Source of the DNA: Tetraselmis striata
Taxonomy: Eukaryota > Chlorophyta > Chlorodendrophyceae > Chlorodendrales > Chlorodendraceae
Direction of reading: 5' to 3'
Assembly: GCA_006384855.1 (NCBI GenBank)
Contig: VCJN01002572.1
Span: 62,001 to 126,000, forward strand
Length of the DNA stretch: 64,000 bases
A model generated the notes under the pieces. It was not told the DNA's origin. It made no database searches and saw only the letters and a list, made by a program, of their open reading frames with translations. Numbering within the stretch: the stretch's first letter is position 1; the number at the start of each line of letters is the position of its first letter. This document shows, piece by piece, positions 21,931 to 35,016 of the stretch. A program made the translations under genes and the position numbers.

Positions 21931-24264
21931 ATTGCTGATATATGTCATCCCGGACGACAATATCACCTTGTTTTGCTTGGAATTTCACATCAACCTTTCG
22001 AACCTCCAAATACCGTGCAAAAGCTGAGCGCTATGCTATGGGAAGAATGTGAGACGATGGACGACCAAAGCCGACAAAACCTAGTAATACCAGCACCAAT
22101 AATATGAAACCTTCAATCATTAGCACTACAATATCACTTACAATAATCACTTTATCATAGCGGGTGATGCTTCCCATCCACCTGCCGGCCACCTCACATA
22201 CAGCGCTTCCCCGGAGCACACACTGTGTACATTCTTTCAACTTCCGCAACAACATTCCGCGACTCAATCTTGACAACCTCTTGTCGAACCCTGATGTAAC
22301 TCGTTCACCCTTCCCGCTAACTGTATCTTATTTACTCTTGCGCTGTGAGACACATCAAAACAAGCGTGGTTTCTAAATAGTAGCGAGTAGAATAGGAAAT
22401 CCATCGCCGATATAAATCCTTTTGCAGCTAAATATTGTGTACATGCTCGTCTGATATGTATATATACTCGATTACTTCATAGAGTTTACAAAGCAGCATG
22501 TAGTCCGTAGCTATCTCGATACTTAGTCGCTAATAATACACCCCTCCACATGCTAAGTATGGGGTTTGCGAATTTGATCCACATGCCCATGCGCGGCCAC
22601 ACTGAGACCGTGCGCACGTGCATGCGTGCTACTCAGGGTCGTACGGCTGGGAGGAAATGCCGCGATAGCGCGATACACCCCATATTGCCACGCGGTGCCC
22701 TTTGCCGTCAACGCTTTCATTCATGCAAAAGCAGGGCTTCTGGCGCTAGCGCTACAAAACCACAAATTGCGCCACTCTTGTGCACAAATATGCATGGGAC
22801 ACCACAGCCCCCGTACTCATACCACATCACCCTTGGTATGATGACTATCCACCACACACGTAGGGCATTGAAATTATGTCATTAACGACCTGGAATAAGC
22901 CCTACGTGTCGATGACGGTGGTTTATGGCCAAAATCATGGACAAAATGCGGTTGTGATCGTTGCACGCGAAGGCGGGAGAGGGTTATCGCGGCCTCCTTG
23001 CCGTAGGCCAAAGCTTTTCTATAGCAGTGCATGGCCGCATGTTCATAGCGCGCCATGGTGAGCCCAGTGGGGCGGCAATGGCGTGCACCTTAATGCGTCG
23101 ATGCTGGTGGAACAAAAGTTGTGAAAGGAGGGATCCGGCATGGCGGCCGTGAGCATCGCTCAAGGGGGGTATGTGCCAAGTATGAGTAGTCCGTGCACAA
23201 TCACATACAACACACTGTCCCGCCATCGTGTATCAGGTTTTGAGATCCCCTTGGCGTAAAGTTTCATGCCAACGTGTTGACCACACGCTGACACATACGT
23301 CACATTTCGACATATTATTTCAAAAAAATCGAAAAGGGCCTAAATGTATGGCCTTGGACGACCGTGCTGCGCCTGTGGAAGGTGTAGCCCTGCTTCCGTA
23401 GTTAGTATTGGTATTTATATGAAAATTTTCTGACGTTTCCTCGCAACGGACTGAGCGATACCGCGGGTTTAAGAGTAGTTGCACCACAAGGCGGCACTGC
23501 AGTGGCGATGGTATCACGCCACATCGTGCACGGGCGCACGCCACTATGGCCCCACCCCAAGCAAAACTACCCTAGCCTCTTTGCTGACATGTTTCCTCGC
23601 CCACCCATGGCTATCTCACCATGCAATGGTCTATGCATGAGCGGCGGGACGTGCGGGGCACCAACCCCCGTTGTTGTGGGGGTACTGGAAACGCTCAGTG
23701 TGGCGCAAGTGCCACTCGTGTAGGGCACTAGTTAGGGCCAAAGGGGTTGCTTACACCCTATGGTGGGAACGGCTGAGCATAAATGTGCAATATTCCAGGA
23801 TTTCAGGTCATAAACCCTAGATCCAGCTGCCCTACTATTCGTACGCTCGGATTCGGCGAGAAAGGGCCTTGGACTCATGTGACGCTCTCCCTGTAACCAA
23901 AAAGTTCACTCATGTGGAGGGGTGTAGTCAGATCGATGAGCTGCTGGTGGTATTATTATAGGCGGCGCCCCGCGCAACCCAGCCCACAGGCGAGCAGGCG
24001 GGACGGATACGTACTATACTTGTAAATGGGTCTCCCGACCACTGCTGGCATGCAATATGATTCACATTTCACTCCGTCGCCAACCGCAGCGCTAGTGTAG
24101 CCCATCGCCCGCGGCACGAGCTCAGGCTGCAAGCAGGCCGGTGCGAGCGCGCTTCATCCGGGCAGCTGCCACCTCGTGGCTCCGTGCGGCCGCTCCGCTC
24201 GCGGTGTGCTCAGCGGGACAACGACCGGGGGCTCGATCTGCTGGGCGGCTCGTGCGCCGCGGCG
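21931..24264. other. Intergenic, repeat-derived, no gene seen
   Basis: Low-complexity, mixed-GC sequence with only short random frames. A copy of the GACGCTCTCCCTGTAACC motif is at 23881-23904; the others are near 51138, 51797 and 52018. The last ~300 bases should include the promoter and 5' UTR of the BBIP1-like gene. Confidence 0.5.
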
Positions 24265-24879
24265 ATGGACGGCAGCGGCAAGGTCCGGCGCGGCGCCTCC
24301 CCCTCCGCCCTGCCCTCTGCCCGTTCGCTCTGCCGCCCCGCGCCCTTGCCTGCCTGTCTGACACGCTGCGTGGCGCTGCACAGAAGCCAGAAATACAGGA
24401 GGTGCTGCCTAAGGCTGGGCTGGTGGTGTCGGAAAAGGGAAACCTCGCGGAGGTGCGCGGCTCGGCCTTGCCCCGTTGGGCGGACTAAATGGGGGCAGCG
24501 CTTCGCTGCCTATTCACTCGCTCGTAAAGCCTGGCGGCTCCTGGCTCTGGCAGACGCGCCGCACCACACTAGGCTCACCGCTGCCGCTGCCGCTGCCGCT
24601 GCGGGTAGATTCTCTGCAAGCCGAAGATCATGCCGCTCAAGTCCATCACGCTGGAGAAGCTCGAGGAGATGGAGGTGCAGGCCGGAGAAGGGGGGGGGGC
24701 GGGGGGGCTGCCTCTTGCCTTCTTGCCCTTGTCGGTGCGTGCGTCTCGGGCTCACCCTCCTGCCTGCCCGCGTGCCTGCACAGAAGCGGCTGGCGGAGGC
24801 CAACGCGCAGGCGGCGACAGGGGACGGTGCGGCGGGGATGACATTTGGCAGCGCGCAGATGGAGATGGAACGGCCGTAG
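24265..24879 (+). CDS. BBIP1: BBSome-interacting protein 1 (BBIP1/BBS18)-like
   Basis: The product is a small subunit of the BBSome, the coat complex that moves membrane proteins in and out of cilia. Exons are 24265-24282, 24384-24452, 24609-24674 and 24784-24879, all junctions phase 0, giving 82 residues. The core EVLPKAG, then CKPKIMPLKS and TLEKLEEME, matches the animal BBIP1 core EVLPKQG...CKPKLLPLKSLTLEKLEKM in order and spacing. Animal BBIP1 is about 90 residues. The first exon (MDGSGK) is the least certain part: its donor is GTCCGG, and an unspliced longer N-terminus from ATG 24141 stays open into exon 2. A C run at 24893-24918 lies just after the stop codon. Its presence implies a ciliated stage. 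Confidence 0.8.
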   Translation: MDGSGKVRRGASPSALPSARSLCRPAPLPACLTRCVALHRSQKYRRCCLRLGWWCRKRETSRRCAARPCPVGRTKWGQRFAAYSLARKAWRLLALADAPHHTRLTAAAAAAAAGRFSASRRSCRSSPSRWRSSRRWRCRPEKGGGRGGCLLPSCPCRCVRLGLTLLPARVPAQKRLAEANAQAATGDGAAGMTFGSAQMEMERP

Positions 24880-24970
24880 CGGTCGCCGGCGACCCCCCCC
24901 CCCCCCCCCCCCCCCCCCAACACACACACACACTCCCTCTGGGGGGATGGGGGGTGGGGGAGAGAACAAT

Positions 24971-24975
24971 TGTAA
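24971..24975 (+). terminator. Candidate polyadenylation signal of the BBIP1-like gene
   Basis: TGTAA, the usual chlorophyte polyadenylation motif, lies 92 nt after the stop codon. Confidence 0.45.
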
Positions 24976-25259
24976 TGCTCCTCCCAGCATTTCCTTGCTG
25001 CAGGCGTGCGGCCGTCCCTAAGCGAAGGCCCCACCGGAGCCGTGCCCTCGCATTGTGGTTGCGATACTCTGTGCACTACGGGCATCATGCTTAAAGCCGG
25101 CACCAAGAGGAAAGAATCATCAGCTAGAAGTCAAGGTGCATAACAAATGTAAGGCGGACTGCCACAAAAGAGATACAATGTTGTTATTTTTGTATTGCAT
25201 TTTATATGTTTATTGGGCCTGCGGAACCAATGTACAGTTTTCCACAAAAGTCTAGGCGC

Positions 25260-25860
25260 ATGAAAATCCGCATGTTTCCCCGCCTTGCCGCCCAAGTGGT
25301 GTTGCTTTCTGGCCACGGAGTCTTTCTTTTCACAATATGCAAACCTCCCACGCCAAAGAGGTCGCCGATTGTATACCGCCGGCTATCGCGCTGTTAAGAA
25401 TGATTTTCAGGAACGACATTCTCGAGCACAGCAGAGCTAAAATCGCCTATAAAAACGGGCGCCGAATTGCAGGAAGCAACATGGTGGCGCTGTACAGCCA
25501 CCTTCCGCCGTACATGCGCGCGCTCCCGTTGGTAAATGCATATGCGCATGGACAGGAGGACACGCGAGCTTGAGCCCAAACAATGCATTCTGCAGTTGCG
25601 ATGCATGGCGTGTCCAGCACGGGAGGGGGCTGAAACCGCAGACGTTATTGTGTGTGGGGTAATGATCAAACCGCCAAGGTGCAAGCTGAGCGGTGTTGGC
25701 TGCGACCCGCTAGGTGAAGGTAGCGCAAATAACGAAGAGCCTTCGATTCCATACATGAGTGGTTCAACATGAGTGTTTATACCACATGCTGCACCGTGGG
25801 CTGAGTCGCACCGGCTCGTCCGCTAGGTCACCACACGCTCCGAAACCAGTGCTCGGGTTC
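25260..25860 (-). repeat. Dispersed repeat with decayed coding frame, related to 38826-39458
   Basis: The DNA aligns with 38920-39400. Minus-strand translations keep the same frame in both places, for example SPSGSQPTPLSLHLGGL against SPSEAQPTALILPLGKL and FGVGGLHIV against LGVGGSHAL. This copy has an extra stop between the matching blocks. It is probably a remnant of a transposon protein of unknown family. Confidence 0.5.
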
Positions 25861-25979
25861 AGGCATGTGGTGCTGCCAAAAATGCCCCCCCCCCTTTGGA
25901 CTTCGAACAATGCATTTGGCAGTATTTTCTTTTTTGACAACAAATTATTCAGTACTTAGTATTTCTTTTATTTAGAAAG

Positions 25980-26330
25980 CAATCGGAGTCTGGGCCTATA
26001 GCTCTACATACGCGCCTGCTCAAGGCGGACGGCTTTCAGAAACCGTCACAGAGTGAGCGATGACACCCAATCCTGATACAACGTCGCCAAGATGCGATAC
26101 TGGCAATGTCGTGACACCACTGCATCATTCCTGCTTTTTTGCAGTTGCATGGCTATCAGCCAAGTCGCGCATGTGGCATGCAGCCCGCTAGCTCACCATA
26201 GAAACCGCACCACGCGCCGAGCAGCCTTGGCGGCGTAATTGACAATTCATATATCTCAGCGGCCATGGAGAAAATCCCCTCCTTTTAATCATAATTGTTT
26301 TTTGCCATCCCTCAAACCAACCACAGCTCT
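25980..26330 (+). repeat. Dispersed repeat, copy related to 39780-40150
   Basis: The block with TTTTTTGCAGTTGCATGGC, GCATGCAGCCCGCTAGCT and GCGGCCATGGAGAAAA corresponds to 39800-39950 (TTTTTGCAGGG, GCATGCAGCCCGCTAGCT, GCGACCATGGGAGAAAA). No coding function is seen. Confidence 0.55.
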
Positions 26331-27810
26331 GTTTGATTTTGCATCCCATATGTTGCACTTATGTGTCCATGGAGCATCAGGTACCCCATGCACGCAAATA
26401 CAGGTCGCACTGTCCCTGTTAGCACATCATCTGCACCACTTATCAAGACATTTCTCGCCGTACAACTTTGTAGATTCTGCGCGAGTTTGTGGACTAGCAA
26501 CGTCGAAACTGCCGAATCGAAATTACACCCCCTATTAAAACATGGAGACTTTTGTGGAACACTGTATGATGCACGATTCTGCGCCTTCGTCGGCTTATTG
26601 TGCTGGGTTCAGCCCACGCAAACTATTCTCCTCTGTTTGGTGGCTCATTGGCGGCCATGCATGCATTCATGATGATGGACATCATGGATCCACGAGGCCG
26701 GTCCGGCACCAGCAAGGGTTGCATTGCCCATGCTGATAAGTATGCTAAAATGCCAGGGAAGATGCCGGAGCATGCTGCGAAGTTCTTATCAGCAGCACAG
26801 TAAAAGCAGCATGCCACAAGTATTCGAGCCAGAAAGGCGAAAGGCAAAATTCTCCGATAGGGGGCAACCCAGAGCCGGCTGGTCTTGGGCCTGCCTACAG
26901 TAAGTTTCCATTATGTATGTCGTCCGTGGTTATTATGTCAGCTGCGAGCCACACGCTGACTGCCACGTGTGCCAATGTTGGCTGTATGTGGTGCCCCGGC
27001 AGCAGGCAGGAGGCGAGCGGATGAGCATTGTGGGAGAAAGCCGGCCACACCGACGGTCCGTGATCAATCCGTGCAGTATTTGCAGACCGCTTTTTGGGGA
27101 ATTTTGACATCCCCGTTTGAAGTAACATGCACATTTGCATTTCATTGCGCCAACAGCGTCTTATACAGCCGGGGTTCTTCTTATTTCATCAATTGTGGAA
27201 ACCCGTGTTATCTCGGTGGCACTTCGTAATGTTGTAACTACCATAAAAGTACATACGCATATCCCCCGTCTCCGTGCGCTGTGGTTGCATACCCGTAACC
27301 GCGCATTGGGTTCGCGGTATATTATCTCTGCCGAACAGGGAAACAATCTAGATTTATCCGGAAATATATCACAATACACCAGGTACACAAACGGATCATC
27401 GACTCTTGGCTGCAAAAAACATCGGTTTTTTCCTCCCGTGAACCCACTCAGATATTATGGGTACATACGGGTAGGAATAGGGCTTTAGCTGCTTACCCAA
27501 CTGGGATGCGGTGATGCCCTCTAACCACCTACAGCTCCACGGAAGGTTCCTCTCTGTTCGCTACGAGTATGAGTTTGACTCTCTTCACAAATCCTGCAGG
27601 GGATCCTCACAGACTTACACCGATAATGTAGTGTTACCATTGACAACGATACCAATACGTTGTGCCATGCACCGCGCCCGCATGCTGCGATGCTGAGTGT
27701 ATTGTGCAGGTCGCGAGATCGCCACCGCGCGGCTCCGGGAACAGCGCCCCTATTTTGCACTGCTCTATACAGCGGCACGGGTTACAAAGGGGCGCCGGTC
27801 CGCCCCAACA
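26331..27810. other. Intergenic, between the convergent BBIP1-like and PDE genes
   Basis: Short random frames only. It contains the dispersed repeat at 27487-27560 (copy of 11597-11665). TTACA at 27782-27786 is TGTAA on the minus strand, 25 nt after the PDE stop codon; another lies at 27615-27619. Either may be the PDE polyadenylation signal. Confidence 0.45.
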
Positions 27811-30800
27811 CTAGCGCCCACCTCCGCCTCTCCCCAGCAGGCTGGAGCGGTCGGTCGCCGAGGCCCGGTGGCTGCCTAGCGTCTGGGAGGAATTTGGCGG
27901 CGGATTACCGGTGACGCTGATCTGCCGCGCGGACATGGTGACGGACGCCCCAAGATGGTCGCTCTCCGTCAAGGGGCCATCCAGCGTGGCGCCGTCCTGC
28001 GAGGCGAACAGCGCCTGCATCTCCGCCAGGTACTCCGAGGCGGCCTGGCCAACAAAGTGCCGGTCAGGCTGGATGTGCAGCTTCCAGTAGTTGTAGTTCA
28101 CCAGCGCCTGCTCGTACAGCGGCCCCATCATCGGAAAGTTGTCCACCATGGCCTTGTACATCGGCAGGACGATCACCTCGAAGAAGCCCACCTGGTTGGC
28201 AGGGGTCAGGCAGCCTGGCGGGGCCGAAGCGGAGGGCAGAGGCTGTCAGGAGGAGTGAGCAGCATTGGCAGAGGCCACAAGACGGGCTGCATGCCCTTGG
28301 GGGCCTATGCGAACCAGCATCTGATCAGTATACGCCAAGAGCTCGTTTTTGAGTTTTTGAGCAGTGGAAGGCACCACCGTACTGCACCCACGCTCTGCAT
28401 TTGCTATGTATATATACATATAAATATATATGTATATATATGTATATTCAATTATTCTTCCCGTCGAACCCCGTGTTGTAGCAGGGGCATTCCGTAATGG
28501 TCGATGTTGCAACCATACAAAGTAGGTATTACCCCCTTGTTCTTGTGGGCTGTGATAAGTCACGGATACAACATGTTACACGTGACATGTCGTTCTGACG
28601 GTGCAAAACAAAGCATTTCTTTAACCGCGGCCCCAAACAGATGTCCCGGTGCGCCAATCAACGCCGGTGCGTCAGCGCCTGTAAGAGCACACGCGCTGTG
28701 CGCCGCGACTGGCGCAGGCAGGCGCTGTGCCATGCTAACGAACCGCCGTATCAGCATGCGTGTGATACTTAGGTGCTTCTATGCTGCGTGAATTGCCTCT
28801 GGCGGCCGATCCGGGAGCTTCCTTTCCCCTGCCTATCGATTAGCGCCGGTGGACGCTGTTTGCCGCCCGGATGTTATTCCCATGTCAGCCCACCACGCCA
28901 TCCATGGCGAGGGGCGACGTGAGCATGCTGGGCGTGAGAAGAATGTGTATATATGTCAGCGGGGGGGGGGGGGGGGGGGGGGGTGATCCGCGTGGGCGGG
29001 CGGGCCAGGGAAGATCAGGCGGCCGGCGCACCTGGCTTGTCGCGGTCCATCATGGCGGACACCTCCATCTGGTTCCTCTTCTCCATGTCGCCCTGGTTGA
29101 AAAACTCGTCCTGCAGCACCCTGCTCCAGAACAGATGCTGCTGCATGCGCGTGGCGCAGTGCCCGATGTCCGCCGACTTGATGGACATCTGCAGCAGCAC
29201 GCCCATCATGCTGCCGTCCTCCTCAAACTCGCTCGGATCGTGGCTGTACTTGAGCGCCGCAAACTTTTGCTTGAACTTGCTCACGATCTCAAAGTGGTTG
29301 CTCATGTCCGTTGCGAGCACCATGCTGATCACGTGGGACTTGAACTGCACGGCGGGGAAGGGGGGCAGGGAGGGATATAACATGTCAGAGTGCGCAGCCA
29401 GGGCTGTAACTGGGCGTGTATACCTATAGGGCGCCCTAGCGGTGCCTTTTTCCGCACTTATAAACGCGATTTTCCGGAGGTGGAGCAAAAACCCGGAAAG
29501 CTAGTAGAAGTCGTCCAGTCCGCCTACTGCATGCCGCGCCGAATGGCGACCCGTGCACCTCGATGAGATTCGGCGATTTGATTGACCGGGATGGAATCGG
29601 GCCAAAAAACTACGACTCGGTTTTACCCTAGTAAATGCAAAACAAGCTGGGTTGTGCCGGACCCGTCACTCGACGCATCGCGAATGACTTTCCGATATGA
29701 TTATTAAGACTTTCCTTGAAATTCATAGGTCGAACAACCGACGTTTATTACAAGCGGTTCAGAACCCCGTTTGTTCCGTTTTTCACTACACAGTTTGTGG
29801 AATAACTGGCTGCGACTATCTGCCATACATATTACACCACATGTACTTTAAACTATGTACTATACCATACGTACTGTATACCGCCCGCCGAAATCCGGTG
29901 CAAATACACGTAACCGTACATATACCGGATTAAATTACATAATTATACGGGTAACGCCGTACTTTTGGGATTCAAATGTAATAACATTATAATTATCCAT
30001 AACTTCAGGTACGTAGTAGCGGCACGGCACTCTTCAGTATATTACCCGCCCCGTCACACTCTCTGATGATGAGCTGTGAGTCCGAGCTGTGAGGGCGGGG
30101 TGTGCGTCAGGAGCTTTTGTATCATGTGTTTAGTGGAGTTCACACCCGCGCTTACCGCTGTGGCTGACGTATGTATATGCAGGACGTGCAGCCGGCGGTG
30201 TCATAGGGGAGACCGGGGGCGGGAGCGCACCATGCGCCAGTAGTGGCCATTGGCGATCTGGGAGCCCTCCAGGAAGTTCATGCCCGGGTCGCGGATGAGC
30301 TCCAGCGACATGTGCAGCGAGTGGTTCTCCAGCACCGCCTGGTCGTTGTACCGCCGCGCGAGCACGCCCTCGTGGCGCACCATGAACGTGTTGTTGAAGC
30401 CGGGGTGCTCCGTGTCGTGCGCCGCTGCCGCCACCAGCATCGCCAGCTGCTGCAGCTTGGACTCCACCTTGTTGCTCATGCCCAGCCGCTTCAGGACCGC
30501 GTAGGATCGCGCCACGACGTCCGCCGCGTGCGCGCGGTTGTGGTAAGGGTTGGCGTTGTAGCCGTCCTCGATGGCCATGATGTAGGCCACCAGCTGGGCG
30601 CGTTTCAGCTGCAGGGCCTGCAGGGCACACGGCCCACACGGCCGCTCTCAGCCGCAAGCCCGCACGCGCAACGCGGTCTGCCCCGTGGTTAGGGCGACGT
30701 GTCGGTGCTGGGCTGATGAGGGCGCTTGTGCTGGAGGGCCGCGCGGTCGTGGAGGAGAGTTGGCAAGGTTTTTGCTGTTGAATCCTCTGATCCTAAACTA

Positions 30801-33800
30801 AATGCTTAGTCTAAAAGCATTGCATTGCACGGTAGGATTGGTTTTGGAGCAAGAGGGGTGCACCTGGATCAGGCCGCTGCTGTGCGCGATGCCCATGAAG
30901 ACCACCGATAGAGGGCGGTTCTTTGTCAACTTTGGCAGCAGGGTGACGTTGCAAAACATCGAGTCACCCAGCGGCTTGATGATGTCCGCCAGCTTCTGCA
31001 TGCCGGAGGAGGGAAGGGGGGAGGGGGTTGGAGGCTCAGATCCAGCACCAGGCAGACATCAAGGAGGGAAAAGGGGCGGCAGGAGCGTGCTCAGGGACTG
31101 ATGGTGGGCGCACCTTTGCGGATATGGCCGCGTTGGCGCCCAGGATCTCTGCGAGCGACTTGAGAAGCCCGGCGGTGTCATCGCCCGCGAAAAGCTCAGC
31201 TTGGGGGCCACTGTACGTCGTGCTCATGCTGCGCCCAAAGGCTGGGCCGTCGCCAAGCACCGGGATGTGCGCTGCCGAGCTCTGGATGCTCCTCGGCTCA
31301 AGGAGGGTCGACCTCCGGGCGTTGGGCATGGCTAGCTCCACCAGGTAATTGCCAATCTGCGGCGGCGAGCCGGCGGCGGTGCGAGTCACCCATGAGATTG
31401 CACGTGCGGGCGGGAGCAGGCAAGGCAGCGCTGCTCTCCTGCCGGCGCTGTACCTCCCAGAAGCAACCCTATACCCCAACCCTGCTGGGGTCTCGGGAGC
31501 TTACCGCGCCATCGGTAGCGTGCCGGCTCTGCAGCTTGTCGACCTCGGAGTAGATGTCGGGCGCCTGCAGCATCCAGCCAGCCAGCTCAGCGGTGGCATC
31601 AAGCAGGGAGGGGCGGAAGGGGGAGGTCGGGGAAGGGTGGATGGCTGGGCGGTGGCGGCTTGCACATGCCTGGAGGTTGTTGGAGTGGTGGAGCAACTTG
31701 AGGAGCTCAGCCGCCTGGTCCTGGTTCTTGTTGGAGCCAGAGTTGGAGTTGGCAATGCCCTGCCGAGTGTGGAAAACATCCCGGGGGGATGTCGTAGATG
31801 GGGTGGAATTAGGGTCTCCACTACGGGCGTGTAGGCAATGGGAGACGGATAGGTGGGATGTGGGGGCGGGCGCACCTCCAGAAACTTCATGATCTTGATG
31901 ACGGGAGCCTCCACGTCGATTTCCTCCTCGCCCCAGGTGCCATCATTGGTGGTTTTCGATGAGTGGTGGATGCGCCGCAGCGCGCGCTGGCTGCGCTGGT
32001 ACATATACACCATCATCAACACCAGAAAAAGCAGCAGGCAGCCGCTCCCGACGATGACCGCGATGGCGACCGAGCGCTGCGACCCTGGGGGCGGTGGCGT
32101 CAGGGACTCCAGCACCGACGTGCCGTTGTGGAAGGTCACGCTGTGCAGCCGCGCAGAGATACTGTCCCGGGCCGCTGCTGAGGCGGCTTCGTACACAGGC
32201 AGCATGGTGTCGCTGGTCTCCAGGGCACTGGGATGTCGTTGAACTAGCCAGCGCCACAGCTTCACCTCCTGCCAACAGCCGCAGCGCCACAGCAAGGGCC
32301 AGGTCACAGCGCGTCAACCATGACTATTTCATGCGATGCGGAACGATGGGTGTGTGGTTTCGCAAGCACGCGGGCGGGCGGGCGCACCTCGACCGCATTG
32401 AACGACTGGTCATTGTTGTGGTTGCTGCGCAGCAGGGCCTGCACGAGCACGGTGAGGGGGTAGCAACCAGGGCGCAGGCTGTCCACGCCAAAGCCATCCT
32501 CCGTGAGGCAACTCTGGTTTGGATTGGGACATTTGGGAAACGATACATTAGCGCTGGCGCATAACCAGCGGACGATCAAGTTGCCTTTTCGCAGAACAGG
32601 GAGGGAGAGTAAGAGGGCAGGGGGGGGGGGGGGGGGGGGTTGCGTTGCTGGCGTGGGCTAAGCATTGGTTTCTGGTAATGGAAAACTCATTGCCGTGCGA
32701 GCGACATGTGACTCGGGGCTGGGAAGCACCGAACCTTCATGGAGTCTGAAGTAGGCGAAAGCGCGCCATCGCCATCCTTGGGAACCACTTTCACGGGCAC
32801 GGCTGCGGGGGCGGCCCCAAGCGCTGGGAAGGTGTCCATGGTGAAGACGACTGAGAAGGGCGTCGCCAGGAACTCCGCCATCACCACGTGCGCGCTACCG
32901 CTGGCGCTGCCGCTCGTGTTGTAGTTGAGCGCAATGGAGGCGGTGGAGGGCAGCAGCTCCTGCAGGCGGGCAATCGTGTTATCCACGCACAGGCGCGCAT
33001 GAGCCGGGGCCTACGTGCACGCCTCCGCCCAGCAAGTGTCTGCTAGGAGCAGCAGGTCCATGAGGTCGCATGAGGTGCTGGGAAGCGCACCTGGAGCACG
33101 GCCAGCAGGTCCGAGATCAGCAGCAGGTTGATGTCCTCGTCCAGGGGCTCAAGCTCCGGGTTCAGAGTCCTCAGGCGTTGGTCGTCCCATCGAGAGATAT
33201 CCCTGCCGGCGGCAGCAGCCATACAAGTCTCAGCATACTCACTCTCCGCGATACCTCCGGGAGCGCTCTCGTCCACTCCATTCCGCAGTGATTGGGGGGC
33301 AGGCGGGCGCGGTACCTGGTGACGATCTCCGCCAGGGTATCAACGTCCATCATAAGCGACTGGACTCCCGACCCCGGCAAGTTGGCCTTCACCGCCACCG
33401 CGCCCAAAGTGACGGGAATCAACACCCCCTGGTCAGGAGGGCCGGCGCTCCACCCGCACATGGACACCTGGAATCCCACCTGAACAGGCATCAATGCGGG
33501 CCCGGCACAGCATCAGGCGGGGCACCCTCCCTGCGCTCAGCAGCATCTGTGCCTGATGAGACATTTGCACAGCCTGTAACAAAGCGCACAGATGGTCAAT
33601 CGTCGTCGTAGTTGTCTACGGCCCAGCATCCCTTGTCGCGGACAAGCAGGTAGACAAAAGCTTATCAGATGACTCTCTGGAGGCACCGTTTGCATCCGTT
33701 GGCGCCACGGAGTCTGCCCGCCCACAAACATTTGTACTGTGTGCATCCGAAACTCAAATGTCAGGGCTATCTTCTCGACTTGAACCATGTGTCAGTGATG

Positions 33801-34244
33801 TAAATAGGTACACCGCCTAGCAACTTTGGTGGAGTGGCTGCATACACACCTCGGGCAGGACTGGTGCACTGCATGGCTCTCCGCTGTTGTCAACATAGGA
33901 AGTGACCTGCAGCAGGGCGGGGTGCAAGCGTGGGTTCGTCAGCCGCAGGCGCGTGACACCCCGCTCACCCCAAGCGTCCGGCAAGACATCGCATCGGGCG
34001 GCGCCTCGCGGCATATCAACAGGGGGGGGGGGGGGGGGGCACCTGTGCGCCAGGTTCAGTGAGCTCGTAGTGACGGTATTGGCGATCCATGTAAGCCACA
34101 ATGCTAGGCATGGCGTAGCTCAGCGCCACCCCAGGGCGCGCCGCGCCGACAAGTTCATCCATTGACGCAAGTGGCTGCCCCTCGCATTGCATCTGAAGCG
34201 GCCCAAGCAGACAACACTGAGCATGAGACGGACCAAAGCTTGCA

Positions 34245-34318
<74 letters not shown>

Positions 34319-34978
34319 ACACACGCCCCCCCCCCCCCCCCCCCACACACACACACGCGCGCGCGTGCGCTGGATGGAAGCTCCTAGAAAGATTGGCAGA
34401 CGTTGCGCCTAACGATAAGTAGATAACCATAGGAGATATACATAATAATCTGCCTCTGATAAGCAGATTATTATGCGATCAATAAGTATGACAGGAAGCC
34501 ATGGGTGCCATACTGCCGTCACAGTAATGGCAACGCTACGATAAATTTGGCCCCTCTCAAAGACGGCAAATACAGACAAAGTACCGCAGATAAATTTGGG
34601 AATTGACCCACCGGGTGCATACGGCCCAACGTTGAGGCTCGTAATCCTGGCTCATAGGTGCGCCAGCACCCGTGGTCTGATGCATGACACATAGTAGACG
34701 GCGTTTATTGATGGCATAGACACATCTGATTTATTCGACTACTTAGGCCACGGTGAAACACGCATCCCCCGGGCGTCTGGTTGAGCTTGTGGCGTAGCAA
34801 ACCTGCAGCAGAGATTTCTTTAATTCGTTCCGTTCCAGCGGCAGCAACGGCAGAAACGCATGGTCTCCTGCGCGCGATCATTTAAATCAGAGGCACTGTG
34901 TCAGCATGGGCAACTGCCATGGTGGCGGCTGCAGCTGGCCATACAGTAGCGTCATGTCAGCACCCAAGTTTTGGGGAA

Positions 34979-35016
<38 letters not shown>

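Noticed and set aside
34162..34430. Frames coding HTHTHT or VCVCVC
   Set aside because: Produced by the (CA)n microsatellite, not genes.
34887..34970. Alternative PDE exon ending in a stop (AAATMAVAHADTVPLI-like), which would make a secreted PstS-like protein
   Set aside because: Exon 34803-34867 fits in phase, continues the PstS-like C-terminus and joins to the next exon; the alternative would cut off the membrane and PDE parts. It could still be a minor isoform.
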